From NCBI GenBank assembly GCA_021784715.1, contig JAJYHP010000137.1, forward strand, positions 1-14,092: 14,092 nucleotides of DNA, in the 5' to 3' direction. Of this stretch, positions 1-5,949 are shown in pieces. The first letter of the stretch is position 1. Each line of letters begins with the position of its first letter. The notes beneath the pieces are model-generated. The model was not told where the DNA came from, searched no databases, and worked only from the letters and a program-made list of their open reading frames with translations. Source of the DNA: a bacterium (GTDB lineage Bacteria; Eremiobacterota; Eremiobacteria; Baltobacterales; Baltobacteraceae). The translations under genes and the position numbers were made by a program.

Positions 1-335
1 CCGCGGAGCTCTCGAAGCGTCAGGCGGGCGAGATCGTGAACATGATTTTCGACGACATCGAAAAGGCACTGCAGAAGGGCGACCGCGTTGCGCTGACGCC
101 GTTCGGCAGCTTCGTCGTTCGCGCGCGTAAGGCGCGTGAGGGACGCAACCCCAAGACCGGCGAGAAAATCAAAATCGCCGCGCGCAAGGTTCCGGCGTTC
201 GTTGCCGGTAAGGGCCTGAAGGATGCCGTCTCGGGCGGACGTTCCGGCGGAGCAAAGAAGGTCGCCGCAAAGAAAGCCCCTGCCAAGAAAGTCGCTCCCG
301 CAAAGAAGAAAGCGGCGAAAAAAGGCCGTCGCTAA
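1..335 (+). CDS. HU-family DNA-binding protein with Lys-rich C-terminal tail (5' partial)
   Basis: Nucleoid protein of the HU/IHF fold that bends and compacts DNA as a dimer. The reading frame is open from base 3, and the residues before the first ATG still match the family (AELSKRQAGEIVNMIFDDIE), so the true start lies upstream of the window. The beta-arm region is visible as GDRVALTPFGSFVVRAR, then the typical EGRNPKTGEKIKI segment, then KVPAF and GKGLKDAV, which ends a normal HU core. About 34 extra residues follow (from about base 231), with 11 lysines in AKK/APAKK repeats, like histone H1 or the tailed HU proteins of actinobacteria and some other phyla. Family assignment is secure. That the tail binds DNA non-specifically is inference. 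A strong terminator follows the stop codon. Confidence 0.95.
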   Translation, partial: AELSKRQAGEIVNMIFDDIEKALQKGDRVALTPFGSFVVRARKAREGRNPKTGEKIKIAARKVPAFVAGKGLKDAVSGGRSGGAKKVAAKKAPAKKVAPAKKKAAKKGRR

Positions 336-356
336 ACGCGATCGGTACGCTTCGAA

Positions 357-383
357 GGGCCGCCGTTTCGGCGGTCCTTTTTT
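357..383 (+). terminator. Intrinsic terminator after the HU gene
   Basis: A 9-bp GC-rich stem (GGGCCGCCG at 357-365 with CGGCGGTCC at 369-377, one G-U pair), a 3-base loop and an immediate run of six T (378-383). This is a textbook rho-independent terminator 21 bases after the HU stop codon. Confidence 0.92.
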
Positions 384-427
384 CTCGTTCGGGCCGGTGT
401 GGAGAGGAAAAACCCTCCGAAACTCTT

Positions 428-466
428 AATTGCCACCAGCCGGAGCGCACGCTTCGGTGGGCAATT
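428..466 (+). other. Imperfect inverted repeat abutting tRNA-Pro
   Basis: AATTGCC (428-434) pairs perfectly with GGCAATT (460-466). ACC (435-437) then pairs with GGT (456-458) across one bulged G, and a short inner stem can form around 444-454. The repeat ends two bases before the tRNA. A smaller stem with an A5 loop lies just upstream (401-418). No T-run follows, so this is not a classical terminator. It could be a leader structure for tRNA processing or a protein-binding palindrome. No convincing -35/-10 pair for the tRNA was found in 384-467. Confidence 0.4.
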
Positions 467-467
467 T

Positions 468-545
468 CGGGCTGTAGCGCAGCTTGGTTAGCGCGCTTGA
501 CTGGGGGTCAAGAGGTCGCTGGTTCGAATCCAGTCAGCCCGACCA
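468..545 (+). tRNA. tRNA-Pro (anticodon GGG)
   Basis: A complete cloverleaf folds by eye. The acceptor stem is CGGGCTG (468-474) with CAGCCCG (535-541). The D stem is GCGC/GCGC (477-480, 491-494). The anticodon stem is CTTGA/TCAAG with loop CTGGGGG, placing GGG at 503-505. The T stem is GCTGG/CCAGT with loop TTCGAAT. The discriminator base is A542 and CCA is encoded (543-545). The C1-G72 pair with discriminator A is typical of bacterial proline tRNAs. It reads CCC, and CCU by wobble. Confidence 0.96.
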
Positions 546-605
546 TATGCAGCCGACGGCGGGAGCCTACGCCCCGTCGTCGTGCCGCACACTAACGTCG
601 CCTCG

Positions 606-612
606 TTATATA
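606..612 (+). promoter_or_regulatory. Possible -10 element upstream of the small secreted protein
   Basis: TTATATA lies about 45 bases before the start codon at 657, in otherwise GC-rich sequence between the tRNA and the next gene. No recognisable -35 box sits 16-18 bases upstream, so this rests on one hexamer and the position only. Confidence 0.25.
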
Positions 613-640
613 GATGGGGCGCGGTTGCTATTGAATCGAC

Positions 641-646
641 AGGAGG
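641..646 (+). promoter_or_regulatory. Shine-Dalgarno AGGAGG fixing the start at 657
   Basis: A perfect AGGAGG with a 10-base spacer to ATG 657. It selects that ATG over the in-frame alternative at 582 and leaves the protein with a clean signal peptide. Confidence 0.8.
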
Positions 647-656
647 CTCCGTACAG

Positions 657-1079
657 ATGTTCCGCACATTCGGCGTTCTCTCGCTCGCGATGCTCTTGGG
701 ACTCGCCGCGAGCGCGCGCGCATCCGCGATGCTCTACCATCTCTCGATTAAAAACGAAACGAGTACCACGCAGAGAATTGCCTTTCACGAATTGGAGTGC
801 ATGAGCATCAATGCGCATTCCGGCGGCTATGAAATCGCTCCGCATCAGGTTTGGAACGGCACGATGGTGACGACGATATTGGGGACGGGTACCAAGGGAC
901 AACCCTGTAACAGCAATGAGGTCCCTTCATCGTTCTGGCTGCTCCTCGACGGCGGCCCCGGCGGGGCGATCCAGCTGGAAAAGTATGCGTTGAAGGATTG
1001 GGAAATTGTCAAAAGGCATCCAGGGCGCTACCTCATCGATGGTAGGCCCGGATTGTGGCTCCATTTAACGATTCGGTAA
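657..1079 (+). CDS. Small secreted protein of unknown function
   Basis: 140 residues. No family recognised. Start 657 is chosen because of the perfect AGGAGG and because residues 1-24 then form a good Sec signal peptide (MFRTF, hydrophobic core LSLAMLLGLAA, likely cleavage after ARASA). The mature part is about 116 residues with only two cysteines (C48, C84), which could form one disulfide in the periplasm. It is rich in aromatic and glycine residues, has a GGPGG turn near 99-103, and ends in a strand-like WLHLTIR. This suggests a small beta-rich domain. The PDZ-domain protein starts 53 bases downstream on the same strand, so the two may be co-transcribed. A function in or near the envelope is inferred from export only. 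Confidence 0.75.
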   Translation: MFRTFGVLSLAMLLGLAASARASAMLYHLSIKNETSTTQRIAFHELECMSINAHSGGYEIAPHQVWNGTMVTTILGTGTKGQPCNSNEVPSSFWLLLDGGPGGAIQLEKYALKDWEIVKRHPGRYLIDGRPGLWLHLTIR

Positions 1080-1121
1080 TCGGCCGATAAACGCGGCGTT
1101 CGGTGCGCCGATATTGGGAGT

Positions 1122-1127
1122 GGGAGG
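1122..1127 (+). promoter_or_regulatory. Shine-Dalgarno GGGAGG fixing the start at 1133
   Basis: GGGAGG ends 5 bases before ATG 1133. It favours this start over the in-frame ATG at 1103, which would put ten residues (with W and E) in front of the signal peptide. Confidence 0.7.
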
Positions 1128-1132
1128 CTTGT

Positions 1133-2077
1133 ATGCGTACTCTTGCTTCGTCCGCACTCGTTGCGGCACTCACCTTGCTCGTGGCGGGCTCCGCCGCGGC
1201 GCAGCAACTCGGCCCCGCAACCGCAGCCGGGCTCGATGCCGATGCCTCTGCTGCGGCGCGGCGCGTCATGATGGACGCATTGCAACACGGCGGCAATCAC
1301 GGTGGCTGCGCTCCGCTTCCCGGGGGATGGGCCGTGCTGAACGCGACGGTGCGTTTGCCCATCTCGTACGGCGGATACGGCGCTTGGGTCAATATCGCCG
1401 AATTACTCCCCGCGAGCGACAACCTCGCAGGCTTTCTGAAGAGCCATAGCGGCGGGCCGTTCTATCGCACCGCATCGGGCTCGGAGCGGAGCGTCCACAC
1501 CGTTCTTTGCGCGCCCGCGGGCTTTACCTATTGGCTCGTCATCGATTCCGGCAGTGCGAAAGTTGCCGTTGGGCGCGTCACATTGCGGCGTCCGGGGCGC
1601 ACCTACCGCGTCGTTCTTACGGCACCGCCGTTCGGCCGCGCGGCGAATACGCCCGCTCCCGCACCGAGCGCCGCGGCGAGGCCGCCGGTCGAACTCGCAC
1701 GCTACATGCGCGCGCATATCGTCGCCTTGCCGACGTACGGCATGAACGCGATGCAAATCACGCCACGATTTCTCTATCTCGTTCACGCAAGTTCGGCGAT
1801 GCGTGCGGTTCGCGGGATCGTGATTATCGATGTCGGAAGCGGCGGATGGGCCGCCGCGCAAGGCTTCCGTCCCCTCGACGTGGTGACGGCGGTCGACGGT
1901 GTATCGATCGAAACGATCGGCGATTTCGAACGACTCGTCGCGCACTTCGCCGGAGACTTACGCTTCGCGACGATCCGCCGAAAAGTACGCTTCGTGTTGG
2001 TTCCCGGGCGCGCGAACGGGTGGCAGCCGCCGACCGTCGGGCCCGGGTTCGTGCCTCCGGCGAGCCCTCAACCGTGA
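1133..2077 (+). CDS. Secreted protein with C-terminal PDZ-like domain
   Basis: 314 residues. Residues 1-24 are a Sec signal peptide (MRTLASSALV, then a Leu/Val/Ala core, cleavage near GSAAAQQ). Residues 25-168 form a domain I do not recognise, with two cysteines (C59, C126) that could pair. A Pro/Ala-rich linker (about 171-186, PAPAPSAAARPP) leads to a C-terminal region where GIVIIDVGSGGWAAAQGF, then RPLDVVTAVDGVSIETIGDF (about 229-265), reads as a PDZ fold: an output strand, the 'product leaves through G-x-x' turn, then D-V-V-x-A-V-D-G. No protease domain (no GNSGG or HtrA-like triad) is present, so it is not DegP. PDZ domains bind C-terminal peptides, so a periplasmic binding or scaffold role is likely. 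The gene overlaps the converging cytochrome gene by 10 bases. Confidence 0.8.
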   Translation: MRTLASSALVAALTLLVAGSAAAQQLGPATAAGLDADASAAARRVMMDALQHGGNHGGCAPLPGGWAVLNATVRLPISYGGYGAWVNIAELLPASDNLAGFLKSHSGGPFYRTASGSERSVHTVLCAPAGFTYWLVIDSGSAKVAVGRVTLRRPGRTYRVVLTAPPFGRAANTPAPAPSAAARPPVELARYMRAHIVALPTYGMNAMQITPRFLYLVHASSAMRAVRGIVIIDVGSGGWAAAQGFRPLDVVTAVDGVSIETIGDFERLVAHFAGDLRFATIRRKVRFVLVPGRANGWQPPTVGPGFVPPASPQP

Positions 2078-3717
2078 GGGTGGAGCTGCGTGAGAACGTA
2101 GAGCGCGATATCGTGGAGGTCGCGTTTCGACATCTGCCAGCGCGGCATCACCGGGCTCAACTTCATGCCGGTGTTATCGACGCCGTGCGAGATCGCGCGT
2201 TCGAAATCGGCGATGCTCCAGCGTTTCGCCGGAGCGCTCATGCCGGGCATTCCCGCCATTCCGGGCATGCCGGCCATCGCATTGGCTTCGCTCGATACTC
2301 CCATGTTGTCGCGCATATGGGCGTGCGGGCCGAGTTGCGCGCTGATCGCGCCGTCGGGAAGACGAACGCCGCCGACACCGGTGGGTTGGTGGCAGACCGC
2401 GCAACTCTGGTAGATGCGCAAGGGATCGGGGCCGTGAATGCGCACGCCGGCGAGGTCTTTTCCGGTATAGAAAATCGAGCGTCCATTTTCGATCGCTCGC
2501 GCGCGCGCGGCGGAGAGCCCCTGTAGCGAGGGCGCCGGCTGCATCGTTCCGGGTGGCATGCGATTGCGGAACCACGGGCCGGCCCAGAGTAGTTGATATT
2601 GCGTGACCGGTGTCGCACCGGGGCGAGCGAGGTCTTCGACGGTAAGTACGAGATTCGGCCGCAGATCGAGCGCGACGTCGAAAATGTAGTTTGCGGTGAC
2701 GTTTCCGAGGCCGTCGTTGATGCGTTCGTAGCGCGTATCGAGATGGAGCCACGCGCGCGCGGCGTAGACCGTTTCGAGCGAATAGGCTTTGCTGGTACTG
2801 CTGGCGTTCGCAAGCGGCAACGGCCGCGTATCGTGCCCGATCGTTCCGATTGCGAGGAGATCGAAACGTCCGATATCGTACGATGCGAGCGCCGCCTCAC
2901 GCGAGTACCGATCGATCGTGCCGTCGGTTTGGGGATTCGAACCGAAGAGCGTTGCGATGCCGCCCGACCAATGTTTTTCGGGAGAGAGAAATTGCAGCGA
3001 CGCGCTCCATGCCGTCCCCTCGCCGGCCGTCGAAAATGCGTTTTCGAGCGGAGCGTTTCCGGCGAGATAGGCGACGTTCCCGATCAACCCGTTCGCGCCC
3101 ACCTGCGTATAGGAGGCTCCCCAGCGGTTATCGGCGAGCGTCGCCGCGTTCGAACCGACCTGCATGCTCGCGATGCCGTAGCCGCTGAGCGAGAGCGACT
3201 GCGATATCCACGGAGCGAAGACCGGCGTCGCGAAACGCCCGATTTGCAGGCTTCCGTTTCCGCGATCGAACGCGTTATCGGCGACCCAGAGTTGATCGAC
3301 CGAGGTCGCGGGGAAGCCCCCGCTCACCATCGGAACGGTGGCAAAGTAGGAGAGTTCTTTTCCGAGGAAGCCCGCCGAGATCCACTGTACGAGCGAACTC
3401 GAAAGCGCGGGAAGCCCCGTCGGTGCGGGGTACGATGCGTTGGCGGTCGCTTCGAGGGCGATCGGCAACGAGCGATTCTGCATCATCTGCAAATGCCGAT
3501 TGAGGCCCCGCGAAAAGTTTGTCATAAGGACGTAGCGCCCGTATCGGTTCAGCTGCGGCACCACCGTGTGGCAGAGCGCGCAATTCGCTCCGCCTTGGCC
3601 GTTGGCGAAGAGGGGAACGGCGGAGGCCCGAAGTGGTAGCAAACACGCGCTTGCAAGAAACAGGAGCGCCGCAAAAAAGGAGGTCCTCGCGGAACTCCGC
3701 GCTATCGATCTCGTCAT
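2068..3717 (-). CDS. Cytochrome c / beta-barrel / cytochrome c fusion, candidate outer-membrane redox protein
   Basis: 549 residues with three parts. (1) Signal peptide 1-33, then a short N-terminal heme module with C46-A-L-C49-H50 followed by P54-x-L-N-x-Y-G-R. This arrangement resembles the heme-binding N-terminus of fused cytochrome-porins (Cyc2-like). (2) Residues about 75-390 are strand-rich with alternating polar/hydrophobic stretches and many aromatic girdle residues (for example YSLETVYAARAWLHLDTRYE), consistent with an outer-membrane barrel. (3) Residues about 397-549 are a class I-type cytochrome c domain: A-x-x-x-N411-G412-x-x-I-F, C439-A-V-C-H443, and a distal Met candidate M524 in SPVMPRW, before a final helix. 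A Met-rich insert (479-493, GMPGM repeats) lies between heme and Met ligand. It is divergent from the M55 peptidase gene. Start ATG 3717 has no obvious Shine-Dalgarno. Two-heme architecture is seen directly; the barrel and electron-transfer role are inferred. Confidence 0.8.
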   Translation of the reverse strand: MTRSIARSSARTSFFAALLFLASACLLPLRASAVPLFANGQGGANCALCHTVVPQLNRYGRYVLMTNFSRGLNRHLQMMQNRSLPIALEATANASYPAPTGLPALSSSLVQWISAGFLGKELSYFATVPMVSGGFPATSVDQLWVADNAFDRGNGSLQIGRFATPVFAPWISQSLSLSGYGIASMQVGSNAATLADNRWGASYTQVGANGLIGNVAYLAGNAPLENAFSTAGEGTAWSASLQFLSPEKHWSGGIATLFGSNPQTDGTIDRYSREAALASYDIGRFDLLAIGTIGHDTRPLPLANASSTSKAYSLETVYAARAWLHLDTRYERINDGLGNVTANYIFDVALDLRPNLVLTVEDLARPGATPVTQYQLLWAGPWFRNRMPPGTMQPAPSLQGLSAARARAIENGRSIFYTGKDLAGVRIHGPDPLRIYQSCAVCHQPTGVGGVRLPDGAISAQLGPHAHMRDNMGVSSEANAMAGMPGMAGMPGMSAPAKRWSIADFERAISHGVDNTGMKLSPVMPRWQMSKRDLHDIALYVLTQLHPHG

Positions 3718-3793
3718 GGGCTGGGGGATTCCCGTGCGATTGCGGCATCGCCTCTGCAGGCCGCCCCGGCGCGCCTGCGCGAACGCACCGACG

Positions 3794-4627
3794 ATGAAAC
3801 TCTATATATCGTGCGACATGGAGGGCACCGCGGGGGTCTGTTCGTGGGAGCAATGCGACCCGAACAACGCGAGCGAATATCCGATCTACCGTCGGCTCAT
3901 GTCGCGCGAGGTGCGCGCCGCGATCGACGGAGCGCGCGCCGGCGAGCCATGCGAGGTGTTGGTCAACGACGCACATTCGCGCATGCACAATCTTTTATTC
4001 GACGAACTACCCGAAGATATTCGCGTGCTCTCCGGCTATCGGAAGGCGCTCTCGATGGTGCAGGGCGGCGACGAAGGCTTCGACGGTGCGTTTTTTACCG
4101 GGTACCATGCGGGAATCGGCGCCGAGCGCGCGGTGCTCGCACATACCTATTCGCCCAACGTGCTCTACGGCGTTCGCATCGACGGTACGGAATGCGATGA
4201 AACGCTCCTCAACGCAGCGTATCTCGGTGAATTTGGAGTACCCTTGCTGATGGTATCGGGAGATGAAGCACTCTGCACCTCGACGCGCAAGCACCTTCCG
4301 TGGGCGCGTTGCGCGCAGGTGAAGCGGTCGATCGATTACTATTCGGCGGATTCCTTGACTCCGGGAGCCGCGCTCGAGCTGATCGCCGAGACCGCGCGCG
4401 AAGCGGTGTTGTCCCGTGCAGAGGCGCGTCCGTTTCGTTTCGAGGGTTCGGTAACGCTGGAGATCGAAGCGGCGAGCGTCGGGTGCGCCGATTATATGGC
4501 CTTGATCCCGGGATTCACGCGCCCAGGCGGGCGCTCGCTGCGCTTTCAGGCGCCGCGCTATACCCTCGCCTTCCAAGCCCTGATCGCCGCGATGCGCATC
4601 GGGCGTGCGGCCACCGACCGCGCATGA
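3794..4627 (+). CDS. M55-family D-aminopeptidase (DppA-like)
   Basis: 277 residues, close to the family length (B. subtilis DppA is about 274). Zinc-dependent peptidases of this family release N-terminal D-amino acids, often D-Ala, from peptides that can come from cell-wall turnover. The family ligands are all visible: D8 and E10 in SCDMEGTAGV, H61 in VNDAHS, H105 in FFTGYHAG, and E133 in RIDGTECDE. H117 in VLAHTY matches the conserved histidine after the HxG segment. Start 3794 is chosen because family members begin directly with MK-[IL]-Y-[IV]-S-x-D; upstream in-frame codons encode an unlikely Arg-rich stretch. There is no good Shine-Dalgarno. No signal peptide, so it is cytoplasmic. The divergent gap to the cytochrome gene is 76 bases. 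No dipeptide-permease (dpp) genes lie nearby. Confidence 0.93.
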   Translation: MKLYISCDMEGTAGVCSWEQCDPNNASEYPIYRRLMSREVRAAIDGARAGEPCEVLVNDAHSRMHNLLFDELPEDIRVLSGYRKALSMVQGGDEGFDGAFFTGYHAGIGAERAVLAHTYSPNVLYGVRIDGTECDETLLNAAYLGEFGVPLLMVSGDEALCTSTRKHLPWARCAQVKRSIDYYSADSLTPGAALELIAETAREAVLSRAEARPFRFEGSVTLEIEAASVGCADYMALIPGFTRPGGRSLRFQAPRYTLAFQALIAAMRIGRAATDRA

Positions 4628-4659
4628 GAAAAGCCCACCGAGCAATCGTATCGGTGGGC
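4628..4659 (-). terminator. Intrinsic terminator, minus strand, after the DUF305-like gene
   Basis: Perfect 9-bp stem GCCCACCGA (4633-4641) with TCGGTGGGC (4651-4659), loop of 9. Read on the minus strand it is followed by TTTTCT (4632-4627), fitting termination of the leftward DUF305-like transcript. On the + strand it lies right after the M55 stop but lacks a T-run, so it is at best weak in that direction. Confidence 0.85.
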
Positions 4660-4687
4660 ATTCCGTTCGCGCGTCAATGCGCGCGAT

Positions 4688-5155
4688 TTAGCGGTGGATG
4701 GTCGCGAGGAGCGCTTGGAGCTTTGCGATCTCGGCGTTCTGCGCGTCGATCGTCGATTCGGCGAGCGTTCGAACCGCAGCATCTTTCCCGTAGGTGAGCT
4801 CGACCTTCGCAAGGGCGAGCGCCACCCTTGCGTGGTGGAGCGCTACCGTAACGTAATCGAGGTCGGGGTTTCCCGACCACGCCATCGGGGCGGAGCCCAT
4901 CGTGGAGGAACCGTTCATCCCGGTCATCATCGCCTGGACCATCGCGCGCTCCGCCGGCGTTTTCGCCGTCCCCATCATTCCTCTCATGCCAGTCATTCCC
5001 GAGCCCATATTCATTTTCGAACCCATACCCATGTTCATGCCCGACATCGGCATCATGGTGGGGGCGGGGGTAGGAGTGGGGGAGCTTACGGCAAGCGCGC
5101 CGAGCGCGAGCACGGCCGCGACTGCAAGGTTTTTCAACGTACGAGGATTCATCAT
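4688..5155 (-). CDS. Met-rich secreted DUF305-like protein
   Basis: 155 residues. Residues 1-24 look like a Sec signal peptide (MMNPRTLKN, then an Ala/Leu/Val core), followed by a Pro/Thr linker. Residues 34-61 hold 12 methionines in MxM and GMxG motifs, the pattern seen in periplasmic Cu(I)-binding proteins. The C-terminal part matches the ferritin-like DUF305 pattern: L99-D-Y, H107-H108, A-L-A-K, then L131-A-E-x-x-I-D-A-Q139-N-A-E-I. Such proteins are exported and some bind copper (CopM-type). The usual DUF305 'F-I-x-x-M-x-x-H-H' reads YVTVALHH here, so the Met before the His pair is lost. The start codon overlaps the stop of the upstream phosphoribosyltransferase gene as ATGA, suggesting translational coupling; no Shine-Dalgarno is seen. 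Copper binding is inferred. Confidence 0.8.
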   Translation of the reverse strand: MMNPRTLKNLAVAAVLALGALAVSSPTPTPAPTMMPMSGMNMGMGSKMNMGSGMTGMRGMMGTAKTPAERAMVQAMMTGMNGSSTMGSAPMAWSGNPDLDYVTVALHHARVALALAKVELTYGKDAAVRTLAESTIDAQNAEIAKLQALLATIHR

Positions 5156-5850
5156 GAATCGAGTCTAGCGGCACGATATCCACGACCGGGGAATCTCGGC
5201 GCAAAATCCGCCGCGTTTGCAAGAAGACGGCGCACGTCCTCGTCGCCGATCTGCGAAAAATCGCCGTAGTATTGCCCGACCGCTCCGAAGGGCTCCGGCG
5301 TCATCCCGCAAACAAGTCGATCGGCAAGGCTTTCGATCGCATCGCACGCCTCGCGCGAACCGACCGGCACCGCTACGACGACGCTCCCGGGAGCGTGCGC
5401 GCGCACCGCCTGAATCGCTACGCCCATCGTCGCTCCGGTCGCCAGCCCGTCGTCGACCACAAGAACGATCTTCCCTTCGAGCGATCGTTCCGTTCGGCCA
5501 TCGCGATAGAGTCGACTGCGCCGTTGAAGTTCCGTGCCTTCCCGTGCGATCGCGGCCGCAATCTGCGGCTGCGTGACGTGCGCCGCGGCGATCAACGCAT
5601 CGTCGAGAACGAGGCGCCCGTCGGCGGCGATCGCACCCATCGCCAGCTCTTCGTGCCCGGGCAAACCGAGTTTTCGCACCGCAAGAATATCGAGCGGCAG
5701 CTGGAGCCGAGTAGCGATTTCGTACGCGATCGGGACGCCGCCTCGAGGAAGCGCGAGAACGACCGCCTCGCTTTCTCGCGCGTAGGCACGGAGCAGCGCG
5801 GCCAGGCGGCGCCCGGCGTCGGCACGGTCGGTATAACCCAAATTCTCCAT
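5152..5850 (-). CDS. Phosphoribosyltransferase-family protein
   Basis: 232 residues. Type I PRT fold. The PRPP-binding motif IVLVVDDGLATGAT (129-142) carries the two acidic residues D133-D134 and the phosphate loop. Earlier blocks LALPRGGVPIAYEIA (32-46) and LAVRKLGLPGHEELAMGAIA (56-75) are characteristic of the stand-alone 'phosphoribosyltransferase' group often found in stress clusters, whose substrate is not established. Start ATG 5850 is chosen because MENLGYTDRADAGRRLA matches the usual N-terminus. The frame stays open upstream to 6414 but only as antisense of PEP synthase. It is divergent from PEP synthase (99-base gap) and overlaps the DUF305-like gene by 4 bases (ATGA), forming a two-gene operon. 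Confidence 0.9.
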   Translation of the reverse strand: MENLGYTDRADAGRRLAALLRAYARESEAVVLALPRGGVPIAYEIATRLQLPLDILAVRKLGLPGHEELAMGAIAADGRLVLDDALIAAAHVTQPQIAAAIAREGTELQRRSRLYRDGRTERSLEGKIVLVVDDGLATGATMGVAIQAVRAHAPGSVVVAVPVGSREACDAIESLADRLVCGMTPEPFGAVGQYYGDFSQIGDEDVRRLLANAADFAPRFPGRGYRAARLDS

Positions 5851-5934
5851 GGCACCGATAGCATGACGCTCAAACCTGGGAGCGCGAGGAACGCCGCGTG
5901 AACGCTCGTTCTCCAAAGGTGCGCCGACCGGCGT

Positions 5935-5940
5935 TAGAGT
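5935..5940 (+). promoter_or_regulatory. Possible -10 (TAGAGT) just before PEP synthase
   Basis: TAGAGT (pattern TAnnnT) ends 9 bases before ATG 5950, and no Shine-Dalgarno precedes that ATG. If used, transcription would start at or within a few bases of the start codon, giving a leaderless or nearly leaderless mRNA. No clear -35 element was found, so this is tentative. Confidence 0.25.
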
Positions 5941-5949
5941 GAAAACACC

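Noticed and set aside
554..579. Hairpin CGACGG/CCGTCG after tRNA-Pro as a terminator
   Set aside because: Only 6 bp with a 14-base loop and no T-run; not enough to call.
1079..1088. 10-base palindrome ATCGGCCGAT between the two secreted-protein genes
   Set aside because: Short perfect palindromes are frequent in GC-rich DNA, and there is no second copy nearby to suggest an operator.
1507..2526. + strand 339-codon open frame spanning the PDZ gene and the antisense of the cytochrome gene
   Set aside because: It shifts frame relative to the PDZ protein and its product is mostly Arg. It crosses two better supported genes.
2593..3639. Long + strand open frame (348 codons) across the cytochrome gene
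   Set aside because: It is antisense to a gene with two CxxCH motifs and a signal peptide. The translation is Arg-rich with no domain, as expected from a high-GC antisense frame.
3737..3752. Inverted repeat GCGAT-N6-ATCGC in the cytochrome/M55 divergent gap as an operator
   Set aside because: Five-base arms are too short to stand out here; no repeat elsewhere.
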